Below are positions 1-5,161 of a stretch of DNA of 5,161 bases, piece after piece (position 1 is the first letter of the stretch; each line of letters opens with the position of its first letter). Position numbers and translations under genes: made by a program. Source of the DNA: Hyphomicrobiales bacterium (GTDB lineage Bacteria; Pseudomonadota; Alphaproteobacteria; Rhizobiales; Xanthobacteraceae); contig JAFKKQ010000184.1 of assembly GCA_017304505.1 (NCBI GenBank), positions 1 through 5,161 of the forward strand, given 5' to 3'. The notes under the pieces were generated by a model that searched no databases, was not told the origin of the DNA, and saw nothing but the letters and a program-made list of their open reading frames with translations.

Positions 1-627
1 CGCGGACACGGCGCGACGACAGCGCCGGAAAGCCATCGCGCCCGCGTCGAACGGTTCTTCGATCCGATCCCGTTCTGGCATCCGCCGCTCGACGAGCCCG
101 CGAAGAGCGACAACAGTTTTCCATTCTCGGCCATCACCCAGCGGCCGATACACATGTATCACTCGTGGGGATCGCACAACGGCTGGCTGCGCCAGATCAC
201 GGCGGAGAACCGCCTTTACATGAACCGCGGCCGCGCCGAGGCGCTGAACATCGCGGACGGCGACTGGGTCTGGATCAAGAGCGCGATCGGGCGGGTGAAG
301 GGCCGCGTCCGTCTGATGGAAGGCGTCAATCCCAATACGGTCTGGACCTGGAATGCCATCGGCCGGCGCGGCGGCGCGGCGGGCCTCAGCCCCGATGCGC
401 CGGAGGCAGTACGCGGCTTCCTGCTCAATCACCTCATCACGGAATTGCTGCCGGAGCGCGAAGGCGGCTACCGCTTTTCCAACAGCGATCCGGTCACCGG
501 CCAGGCCGCGTGGTATGACCTGCGCGTCGCCATCGAGAAGGTCGCACCGGCGGAAGCCGGCGAGACCGCGCCGCGATTCGAACCGATGAAAGCGCCGGTG
601 CCTGCCGCCGCGGAGATGGTGTCATGA
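1..627 (+). CDS. soeA: Molybdopterin oxidoreductase catalytic subunit, C-terminal part (SoeA-like), 5'-truncated by the window
   Basis: The frame is open from base 1 to the TGA at 625-627, giving the last 208 residues of a larger protein; the first ATG inside (154) is internal, not a start. What is visible is the C-terminal molybdopterin-dinucleotide-binding domain of the DMSO-reductase superfamily: a linker with FDPIPFWHPPLDEP (residues 20-33), then AITQRP (44-49) leading into YHSWGSHNGWLRQI (53-66), and a beta-barrel core with the motif GDWVWIKSAIGRVKGRV around 88-104. The HSWGS-N signature followed by a Trp-rich NTVWTWNAIGRR stretch (112-123) is what I associate with SoeA-type sulfite dehydrogenases. 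By family, the subunit carries the Mo-bis-PGD cofactor and oxidises sulfite to sulfate at the cytoplasmic side. The Fe-S cysteines, Mo ligand and any Tat signal lie upstream of the window, so substrate and location are inferred mainly from the two following genes. It overlaps the next gene by 4 bases (ATGA), indicating translational coupling. Family membership is secure; the exact substrate is moderate. Confidence 0.5.
   Translation, partial: RGHGATTAPESHRARVERFFDPIPFWHPPLDEPAKSDNSFPFSAITQRPIHMYHSWGSHNGWLRQITAENRLYMNRGRAEALNIADGDWVWIKSAIGRVKGRVRLMEGVNPNTVWTWNAIGRRGGAAGLSPDAPEAVRGFLLNHLITELLPEREGGYRFSNSDPVTGQAAWYDLRVAIEKVAPAEAGETAPRFEPMKAPVPAAAEMVS
612..615 (+). promoter_or_regulatory. Ribosome binding site for the Fe-S subunit gene
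   Basis: GGAG lies 8 bases before the ATG at 624 and inside the 3' end of the preceding gene. Together with the ATGA stop/start overlap it supports 624 as the true start of the Fe-S subunit. Confidence 0.5.
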
Positions 628-1376
628 CGTCGCTTCCCGCTCATACCGAAAAGAAACTTGGGCTGGTGATCGACCTCGACACCTGCGTCGGTTGTCACGC
701 CTGCGCGACGAGCTGCAAGGAATGGAATGCCGGCGGCTATTCCGCGCCGCTGACCGACCAGGACGCGCACGGCGCCGATCCGCACGGCGCGTGGCTCAAC
801 CGCATCCATTCCTACGAGGTTGGTGAAGGAGAGGCGAGCCGCACCGTGCATTTCCCGCGCTCCTGCCTGCACTGCGAGACACCGGCCTGCGTCACCGTCT
901 GTCCCACCGGCGCGTCCTACAAGCGCGCCGAGGACGGCATCGTTCTGGTCAATCCCGACACCTGCATCGGCTGCAAGCTCTGCTCCTGGGCCTGCCCCTA
1001 CGGCGCGCGGGAATACGACTACGACGACGGGACGATGAAGAAATGCACTTTGTGCATCGACCGCATCTACAACGAAACGTTCGCGCCGGAGGACCGCATT
1101 CCGGCCTGCGTGCGCGCCTGCCCGACCGGCGCGCGCCACTTCGGCGACCTCGGCGACCCGACAAGCGCGGTGTCGCAGCTTGTGCAGGAGCGCGAAGGCT
1201 TCGACCTTTTGCCGGAGATGGACTACCGGCCGACCAACAAATACCTGCCGCCGCGGCCGCGCCGCGACAGCCAGTCGCCATCCACCGCACCCGCCACGGA
1301 GCCCGCGCTGCCCCGGAGCACGGGGTCGCTCGCCGACCAGTTCTTCGCCTGGGCCGACAAGACGCTGGCGCGCTGA
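624..1376 (+). CDS. soeB: 4Fe-4S dicluster electron-transfer subunit (SoeB/DmsB-like)
   Basis: A 250-residue ferredoxin-type protein that relays electrons between the molybdenum subunit and the membrane anchor. Sixteen cysteines form four groups: C21/C24/C27/C31, C81/C84/C89/C93, C114/C117/C120/C124 and C141/C144/C162/C166. All four groups are complete, as in DmsB and SoeB, so four [4Fe-4S] clusters are expected; no cysteine is replaced by Trp as in NarH. The opening LGLVIDLDTCVGCHAC and the CKEWNAGGY insert followed by DPHGAWLNRIHSYEV (residues 12-66) are typical of the SoeB-like branch. There is no signal peptide, consistent with a cytoplasmic location or export only with a partner. After about residue 208 comes a Pro/Ser/Thr/Arg-rich linker and a short amphipathic tail (ADQFFAWADKTLAR, 237-250) that may dock to a partner. 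The start is fixed by a good GGAG and the 4-base overlap with the upstream gene; the anchor gene follows 9 bases later. Confidence 0.5.
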   Translation: MTSLPAHTEKKLGLVIDLDTCVGCHACATSCKEWNAGGYSAPLTDQDAHGADPHGAWLNRIHSYEVGEGEASRTVHFPRSCLHCETPACVTVCPTGASYKRAEDGIVLVNPDTCIGCKLCSWACPYGAREYDYDDGTMKKCTLCIDRIYNETFAPEDRIPACVRACPTGARHFGDLGDPTSAVSQLVQEREGFDLLPEMDYRPTNKYLPPRPRRDSQSPSTAPATEPALPRSTGSLADQFFAWADKTLAR

Positions 1377-1385
1377 TCCTGACAC

Positions 1386-2336
1386 ATGCATCCCGCCTAT
1401 TCGGTCATCATCTTCACCACGACGTCGGGCGCCGGCTACGGCCTGCTGATCGGGCTGGCGCTTGCACTGAGGCTCGGGATCGTGCCGCCCGACCCTCTGC
1501 TCGGGTTCTTCGGGCTCGGCGCGGCACTCGCCCTGGTCACGACGGGCTTGCTCACCTCCACCGCCCACCTCGGCCGCCCCGAACGCGCTTGGCGCGCGCT
1601 CTCGCAATGGCGGTCATCGTGGCTGTCGCGCGAAGGCGTCGCCGCGATCGTCACCTACGTTCCGGCAGCCGTGCTCGGGCTCGGCTGGGTGTTCGGCGAG
1701 GTGATGCCGGGACAATTGGCCGTTGGCGCCAGCCTGTCCGTGCTTTGCGCGCTGGTCACGCTGTGGTGCACGGGAATGATCTACGCCTCGCTGCCGACCA
1801 TCCGCGCCTGGGACCAGCCGCTGGTCGCGCCGATCTATATCGCGCTGGCGCTGGCAACAGGGAGCGTACTGCTGACATTGCTGCTCGCGGCCTTCGGCTA
1901 TCCGCTTCGCGCGGCGGCGATGGCGAGCGTCGCGGCGCTGGCGCTGGGCTGGATCCTGAAGGCGCGTTATTGGATGGCCATCGATGCGGCGCCAAGAACC
2001 CACACGGCGGAAGCCGCGACCGGGCTTGGCCGCTTCGGCACGGTGCGTCCGCTCGACCCGCCGCACACGCAATCGAACTATGTCATGCGTGAAATGGGCT
2101 ATCAGGTGGCGCGACGACACGCGACGAAGCTTCGCCGCATCGCGGCCGTCCTGCTGTTCGCTGTGCCGATGCTGGCGGCGCTGCTTCTGTTGCTCGATGG
2201 GTCGGCGCCGATCCAGATCGCCATCGCCGCGGTGTCAACGCTAAGCGCAGCGGCCGGGGTGCTCACCGAGCGCTGGTTATTCTTCGCCGAAGCCGAGCAC
2301 GTCGTCGTGGTCTATTACCGCGGCGGCTCGGCGTAG
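1386..2336 (+). CDS. soeC: DmsC-family membrane anchor subunit (SoeC-like)
   Basis: A 316-residue integral membrane protein of the DMSO-reductase anchor (DmsC) family. I see eight hydrophobic segments at roughly residues 7-31, 38-60, 84-104, 111-135, 147-169, 174-192, 251-270 and 275-294. Family-typical motifs are FTTTSGAGYGL (10-20) in the first helix, STAHLGRPERAWRALSQWRSSWLSREG after the second helix (58-84, with His61, Arg64 and Arg67), GMIYASLPTIRAW (130-142) and ERWLFFAEAEHVVVVYY near the C-terminus (295-311). By family, it holds the two soluble subunits at the membrane and exchanges electrons with quinone; for SoeABC the flow would be sulfite to Mo to Fe-S to quinone. The loop between helices 6 and 7 (about 195-250) is long and basic. 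An in-frame TGA at 1380-1382 makes ATG 1386 the earliest ATG start; there is no clear Shine-Dalgarno sequence, so it is probably translated by coupling to the gene 9 bases upstream. DmsC family is secure; the SoeC assignment rests on context. Confidence 0.5.
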   Translation: MHPAYSVIIFTTTSGAGYGLLIGLALALRLGIVPPDPLLGFFGLGAALALVTTGLLTSTAHLGRPERAWRALSQWRSSWLSREGVAAIVTYVPAAVLGLGWVFGEVMPGQLAVGASLSVLCALVTLWCTGMIYASLPTIRAWDQPLVAPIYIALALATGSVLLTLLLAAFGYPLRAAAMASVAALALGWILKARYWMAIDAAPRTHTAEAATGLGRFGTVRPLDPPHTQSNYVMREMGYQVARRHATKLRRIAAVLLFAVPMLAALLLLLDGSAPIQIAIAAVSTLSAAAGVLTERWLFFAEAEHVVVVYYRGGSA

Positions 2337-2347
2337 CGCGTCCGCCG
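2321..2347. terminator. Possible bidirectional hairpin between convergent genes
   Basis: CGGCGG at 2321-2326 pairs with CCGCCG at 2342-2347, and within the loop GCG (2331-2333) can pair with CGC (2337-2339) around the TAG stop of the anchor gene. The structure spans the 12-base gap between two convergent genes, a place where a shared terminator would be expected. There is no T-run on either side, so it is not a standard intrinsic terminator; it may only slow polymerase or protect mRNA ends. In DNA this GC-rich, short GC repeats also arise by chance. Confidence 0.5.
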
Positions 2348-2348
2348 G

Positions 2349-3848
2349 TCAAAGGCTGGGCGCAACGACATCCAGCATTTCCGAATCGAACGGAATCTTC
2401 ATCGTGCAGACCAGGCCGGACGGGTGGTAGTCCAGCCGCGCCGCGCCCTGCAGTTCGGCGGCAACGCTGCCTTCGATGAAGCGTGAACCGAAGCCGTGCC
2501 GGGTGGGCGCCTCCACCACCGGGCCGTTTCGCTCGCGCCATTCGATCCGAAGCTGCGGCGGCGCCGAAGGCGGCCGCGTGATCGTCCACACCACCTCGAT
2601 GCGGCCGGTGGGAATGGAGAGCGCGCCGTATTTCGAGGCGTTGGTGGTCAACTCATGCAGGGCGAGCGCAAGCGTCAGCGCCACGCGCGGCTTCACCGTG
2701 ATGTCCTCGCCCTCGATGGTGATCTGATCCTGCGAGCGCGACAAGTAAGGTGCGGTGACGCCGGCAACGATGCCGCGCAGGTCCGCATTCCGCCAATGAC
2801 GCCGCGTCAATTGATCGTGCGCGTGGCTGAGCGCGATCAATCGGCCCTCGAATGCCCTGCGGAACGCCTCCGGCGAATCGGTGCCGCGCGCGGTTTGGGT
2901 TGCCAGCGACTGCACGGTCGCCAGCGTGTTCTTGACGCGGTGATTGAGTTCGTCGATCAGGAGCTTCTGGCGCTCCTCCGCCTCCTTGCGCTCGGTGACG
3001 TCCTGCACCACCCGCACACCATAGAGGAAATTGCCCGCGGCATCGCGCACGGTCGACGACCGGACCGCGATCCAGATCACGCGGCCGTCCTTGCGGACGA
3101 AACGCTTCTCGATCGAATAAAAGCCGATATCGCCCGCCACCTGCCGGCGGTAAAGCTCCGCGTCCACGTCGCGATCGTCGGGGTGGGTGCGCCCGAACAG
3201 CCGCCACTTCAGCAGCTCTTCGCGGGTGCCGCCTGTCATCGAGCAGATCGCCTCGTTGACGCGCAGGAACAGGCCGTCGGCGTCGATTTCAACGATCCCG
3301 ATCGCGGCGTGTTCGTAGGTTGCGTTCCAGCGCTCCTCCTGCTGGCGCAGATCCTGCCGGCTGCGGTCGAGCGCATCCGTCATCTGCTTGCGCTCGGTGA
3401 TGTCCTGGAAGCAACTGATCGCGCCGATCAATTCGCCCTGCGCATCGAACAGCGGATCGACGTTGATGACAACGACGAGGCGCTTGCCGTTGGCGCGCTC
3501 GACCGTCACCTCCTCGTCGCGAATGCTTTTCCTGGTCCTGAGAACCTCGCCGAGCCGCGTGCGCGGCAGCTCGTCGCCCTTGACGTTGAAGAACCGGCAT
3601 TGGGCGGTGAAGTGATCGTAGGTCTGTCCGGGATGCGGGACGCGATCCCACAACGCGGCGGCGCGGCGGTTGTACTGCACGATCCGGCCGGCGGAATCGC
3701 AGACGCAGGTGGCGATCGGCAAGTGCTCGAAAATCTCGTCAGCCGCCCGCAACGCCTGCTCCAGCGGCAACGAAAACACCGGCATGGAATAGGATTCGCT
3801 ATCGATGTTGCGAGCCTGCGGATTCTGGCCGCCGCTGTGCCGTTCCAT
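2349..3848 (-). CDS. PAS-PAS HWE-family sensor histidine kinase
   Basis: A 499-residue soluble sensor kinase with no membrane segment or signal peptide. Numbered from the ATG at 3848: the first PAS/PAC domain spans about 36-153, ending in QDITERK; the second about 174-288, ending in QDVTERK; a short helical linker (about 285-297) leads to the HWE dimerisation/phosphoacceptor box LLIDELNHRVKNTLATVQSL with His303. The ATP-binding part has the HWE-type N box ALHELTTNASKYGALS (His398, Glu399, Asn403), the Trp-Arg-Glu of the family name at 437-439, and a glycine box HGFGSRFIE around 451-459. All residues needed for autophosphorylation seem present. Such kinases are common in alphaproteobacteria and often feed PhyR/EcfG general-stress or light/redox signalling; the PAS ligand here is unknown and no LOV cysteine motif is seen. 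No response regulator or receiver domain is adjacent, so the partner is elsewhere. A longer reading from a TTG at 3860 (4 more residues) is possible, but ATG 3848 has a well-placed GGGGA, so I prefer it. Confidence 0.5.
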   Translation of the reverse strand: MERHSGGQNPQARNIDSESYSMPVFSLPLEQALRAADEIFEHLPIATCVCDSAGRIVQYNRRAAALWDRVPHPGQTYDHFTAQCRFFNVKGDELPRTRLGEVLRTRKSIRDEEVTVERANGKRLVVVINVDPLFDAQGELIGAISCFQDITERKQMTDALDRSRQDLRQQEERWNATYEHAAIGIVEIDADGLFLRVNEAICSMTGGTREELLKWRLFGRTHPDDRDVDAELYRRQVAGDIGFYSIEKRFVRKDGRVIWIAVRSSTVRDAAGNFLYGVRVVQDVTERKEAEERQKLLIDELNHRVKNTLATVQSLATQTARGTDSPEAFRRAFEGRLIALSHAHDQLTRRHWRNADLRGIVAGVTAPYLSRSQDQITIEGEDITVKPRVALTLALALHELTTNASKYGALSIPTGRIEVVWTITRPPSAPPQLRIEWRERNGPVVEAPTRHGFGSRFIEGSVAAELQGAARLDYHPSGLVCTMKIPFDSEMLDVVAPSL

Positions 3849-3853
3849 CAATG

Positions 3854-3858
3854 TCCCC
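3854..3858 (-). promoter_or_regulatory. Ribosome binding site deciding the kinase start
   Basis: On the - strand GGGGA lies 5 bases before the ATG at 3848. It overlaps the alternative TTG start at 3860-3858, which argues against that TTG and for the ATG. Confidence 0.5.
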
Positions 3859-3880
3859 AACCGGACCGCGCTTCATCCCG

Positions 3881-3918
3881 GCCGGCTTGCAGGCTGGCTT
3901 GGCACCGCCAGTGGCGGT
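3881..3918 (-). repeat. Two adjacent inverted repeats in the kinase leader
   Basis: ACCGCC (3904-3909) and GGCGGT (3913-3918) form a perfect 6-bp inverted repeat around AGT. Next to it, 3881-3898 is an 18-base imperfect palindrome (GCCGGCTTGCAGGCTGGC) whose only mismatches are G-T pairs. If the kinase is transcribed from upstream of this point, both lie in its 5' untranslated leader, 30 to 70 bases before the start codon. They could be a protein-binding site or leader hairpins; chance is also possible in GC-rich DNA. Confidence 0.5.
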
Positions 3919-3997
3919 ATCCTGGTACGAAGCACAATGCCCATCGAGCGCAGTGCAGAGCTGACGATAGCATGAACAGCGCCCCATCGAACCTGGT

Positions 3998-4022
3998 AAT
4001 GGGCTATAATCGGTCAAGTTCC
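3998..4022 (-). promoter_or_regulatory. Candidate EcfG-type (general stress sigma) promoter for the kinase gene
   Basis: On the - strand GGAAC (4022-4018) is followed after 16 bases by CATT (4001-3998). The alphaproteobacterial EcfG consensus is GGAAC, 16-17 bases, CGTT, so the -35 is perfect and the -10 has one mismatch. It points at the kinase gene and would leave a leader of roughly 140 bases. This fits the known tie of many HWE kinases to the general stress response, but a 9-base match in an intergenic region is weak evidence alone. Confidence 0.5.
4005..4010 (+). promoter_or_regulatory. Candidate sigma-70 -10 element for the MFS gene
   Basis: A perfect TATAAT lies about 75 bases before the MFS start codon, in the AT-richest part of the intergenic region. 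At the usual 16-18-base spacing the -35 position (about 3981-3988) reads GCCCCATC, which does not match TTGACA, and there is no extended TG. Weak -35 elements would suggest help from an activator. It overlaps the spacer of the EcfG-like element on the other strand, so the two promoters would compete. Confidence 0.5.
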
Positions 4023-4085
4023 ATCGAATCAATGATCGCGCCCCAGACACCGACTCCCCCGGCCCCTTAAAGTCGAACGAATCCG

Positions 4086-5161
4086 ATGAGTTCAGACGAC
4101 GTGCTCCGCGCGCCCCTTCGGCGTCACCGGCCGTTTGCGCTCTATTGGGTGGCGCGCGTCTCCAGCACGGTCGCCCTGCAGATGCAGGCGGTGGCGGTGG
4201 CATGGCAGATGTACGATCTGACCCGCGACCCGCTCGATCTCGGCCTGGTCGGGCTGACGCAGTTCATCCCCGCGGCGTTATTCGTCCTGGTCGCGGGGCA
4301 CGTCGCCGACCGTTACGACCGCCGCATCATCGTGCGCACCTGCCAGATGGTGGCGGCGCTGGCCTCCGCCACGCTCGCGATCGGCACTGCCGGCGGCTGG
4401 ATGACGCGGGAAACGCTGCTCGCGGTGGTGTTCCTGACAGGCTCGGCGCGCGCCTTCGAGTCGACGACGCTGACCACACTGCTGCCCGGCATCGTACCCC
4501 TGGCGCTTCTGGCCCGCGCCACCGCGGCTGGATCGTCGGCGACGCAGGTCGCGGTGATCGGTGGGCCGGCGACCGGCGGGCTGCTTTATGCCGTGAGCCC
4601 GGTCCTGGTCTATTCGCTCTGCTGTGCGCTCTACCTCATGGCGAGCCTGCTCATCAGCCTGGTGAAGGCCGAACGCACGGCGACGTCGCGCGAGCCGCTG
4701 AGCGTCAAGGTCGTGCTCGCCGGTTTCGCTTACATGCGACGCAACCCGATCGTCCTTGGCGTCATCACGCTTGACCTGTTTGCGGTCATCCTCGGCGGCG
4801 TGTTCGCGCTGCTGCCTGTCTTCGCGCGCGACATCTTCGCCGCCGGCCCGTGGGGGCTTGGCCTGCTTCGCGCTTCGCCCGGCCTCGGCGCGCTGACGGC
4901 CGCGATCATCATGGCGCACCGCCCGCTGCGACGGAAGATCGGGCGCATCATGTTCAGCGCGGTGGCGATCTATGGCGTCGCCATCATCGCTTTCGCGTTG
5001 TCGCGGTCGTTCGTGCTTTCGATGGCCTTGCTCGCCATTCTCGGTGCAGCCGACATGACGAGCGTCGTCATCCGCATGACGCTGATCCAGCTCGAGACGC
5101 TGGTCGCCGGTCGCAACCGCCTCGAGAACATTGGCGCCACGGCGCTCGGCCACGCGCTGCA
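4086..5161 (+). CDS. MFS transporter, 3'-truncated by the window (EntS/MFS_3-like efflux family)
   Basis: The frame from ATG 4086 is open to the end of the window, giving 358 residues of a protein expected to be about 400 or more. It is a major facilitator with about ten visible membrane segments: roughly 15-40, 52-71, 84-104, 109-126, 147-169, 172-193, 222-247, 256-277, 287-306 and 309-330; the last two of the usual twelve would lie beyond the edge. The loop after helix 2 carries the MFS motif A as GHVADRYDRRIIV (71-83). The start MSSDDVLRAPLRRHRPFALYWVARVSS and the segment DPLDLGLVGLTQFIPAALFVLVAGH resemble the EntS-like MFS_3 group, which contains drug and siderophore exporters; the substrate here is unknown. 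A TAA in frame at 4068-4070 leaves ATG 4086 as the first ATG start, though no good Shine-Dalgarno sequence precedes it. Past residue 337 (base 5097 on) the sequence no longer matches the PDxxRGRV-type motif expected for the family. Confidence 0.5.
   Translation, partial: MSSDDVLRAPLRRHRPFALYWVARVSSTVALQMQAVAVAWQMYDLTRDPLDLGLVGLTQFIPAALFVLVAGHVADRYDRRIIVRTCQMVAALASATLAIGTAGGWMTRETLLAVVFLTGSARAFESTTLTTLLPGIVPLALLARATAAGSSATQVAVIGGPATGGLLYAVSPVLVYSLCCALYLMASLLISLVKAERTATSREPLSVKVVLAGFAYMRRNPIVLGVITLDLFAVILGGVFALLPVFARDIFAAGPWGLGLLRASPGLGALTAAIIMAHRPLRRKIGRIMFSAVAIYGVAIIAFALSRSFVLSMALLAILGAADMTSVVIRMTLIQLETLVAGRNRLENIGATALGHAL

Larger units (their letters stand above)
3941..4028 (+). repeat. Three direct copies of CCATCGA
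   Basis: CCATCGA occurs at 3941-3947, 3984-3990 and 4021-4027 on the + strand; the last two extend to CCATCGAA. The second copy overlaps the expected -35 position of the TATAAT promoter and the third lies just past its likely start point, places where a regulator could act. The 37- and 43-base spacings are not whole helical turns, and a 7-base repeat may be chance. Confidence 0.5.
3849..4085. other. Divergent intergenic region between the kinase and MFS genes
   Basis: These 237 bases separate two genes transcribed away from each other, so both promoters should lie here. The half near the kinase is GC-rich with two palindromes; the stretch around 3990-4030 is visibly more AT-rich and carries the promoter-like elements. 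Short ORFs that cross the region are antisense or out-of-frame extensions and show no recognisable protein. I see no tRNA, riboswitch or repeat element of known type. Confidence 0.5.

Noticed and set aside
468..1607. Long - strand open frame of 379 codons over the Mo and Fe-S subunit genes
   Set aside because: Arg/Gly/Ala-rich shadow of GC-rich coding DNA with no recognisable domain; the + strand genes here have clear cofactor motifs.
2810..2841. Inverted repeat ATTGATCG...CGATCAAT, reminiscent of an FNR/FixK box
   Set aside because: The arms are 16 bases apart instead of 4 and lie deep inside the kinase coding sequence; likely coincidence of codons.
3577..3606. AQCRFFN in the first PAS domain, resembling the NCRFLQ motif of LOV photoreceptors
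   Set aside because: The rest of the LOV signature is absent and the position and the following KGDELPRTRLGEVLRT fit an ordinary PAS subtype, so blue-light sensing is not supported.
3899..3924. TTGGCA followed by TATCCT as a + strand promoter
   Set aside because: The spacing is only about 13 bases, too short for a sigma-70 promoter.
2496..4070. Long + strand open frame of 524 codons antisense to the kinase
   Set aside because: It mirrors the kinase gene in a GC-rich genome and shows no protein family motif; the kinase has complete catalytic motifs on the other strand.
4145..4774. + strand open frame of 209 codons inside the transporter gene
   Set aside because: Out-of-frame shadow: Arg/Pro/His-rich with no domain, whereas the frame from 4086 encodes a clear MFS protein.
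4278..5153. - strand open frame of 291 codons over the transporter
   Set aside because: Highly charged, low-complexity translation typical of antisense shadows of membrane-protein genes.

Overview
The window is GC-rich (by eye about two thirds G+C) and reads as a chromosomal stretch from an alphaproteobacterium. A Bradyrhizobium/Rhodopseudomonas-like relative is my guess, based on the HWE-family histidine kinase, the codon use and the style of the sulfite-oxidoreductase-like operon. No species assignment is possible from the sequence alone. Four genes and most of a fifth account for nearly all of it. I see no RNA gene, transposon, CRISPR array or phage feature.

Left part (1-2336, + strand): three tightly packed genes encode a three-subunit, membrane-anchored molybdenum enzyme. 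They are the C-terminal third or so of a molybdopterin oxidoreductase (its 5' part lies outside the window), a ferredoxin-like electron-transfer subunit with 16 cysteines for four [4Fe-4S] clusters, and an eight-helix DmsC-type membrane anchor. The subunit order and local motifs fit best with SoeABC, the cytoplasm-facing sulfite dehydrogenase that oxidises sulfite to sulfate and passes electrons to the quinone pool. A DMSO-reductase-like or other CISM-family function cannot be excluded without the catalytic N-terminal half.

Middle (2349-3848, - strand): a soluble PAS-PAS-HWE histidine kinase convergent with the anchor gene; only 12 bases separate the stop codons, and a GC-rich hairpin sits across the junction. 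No response regulator lies beside it, so it looks like an orphan kinase. Its upstream region holds a sequence resembling an alphaproteobacterial EcfG (general stress sigma factor) promoter.

Right part (3849-5161): a 237-base divergent intergenic region with a perfect TATAAT on the + strand, small palindromes and three copies of CCATCGA, followed by an MFS transporter gene (from 4086) that stays open to the window end. The last 60 or so bases of that gene diverge from what I would expect for its family, which may be real or an end-of-contig artefact.

Overall this is a fairly ordinary metabolic/regulatory region. I found no convincing undescribed system; the most useful leads are the sulfite-oxidation module, the possible stress-sigma control of the orphan kinase, and the odd 3' end of the transporter gene.
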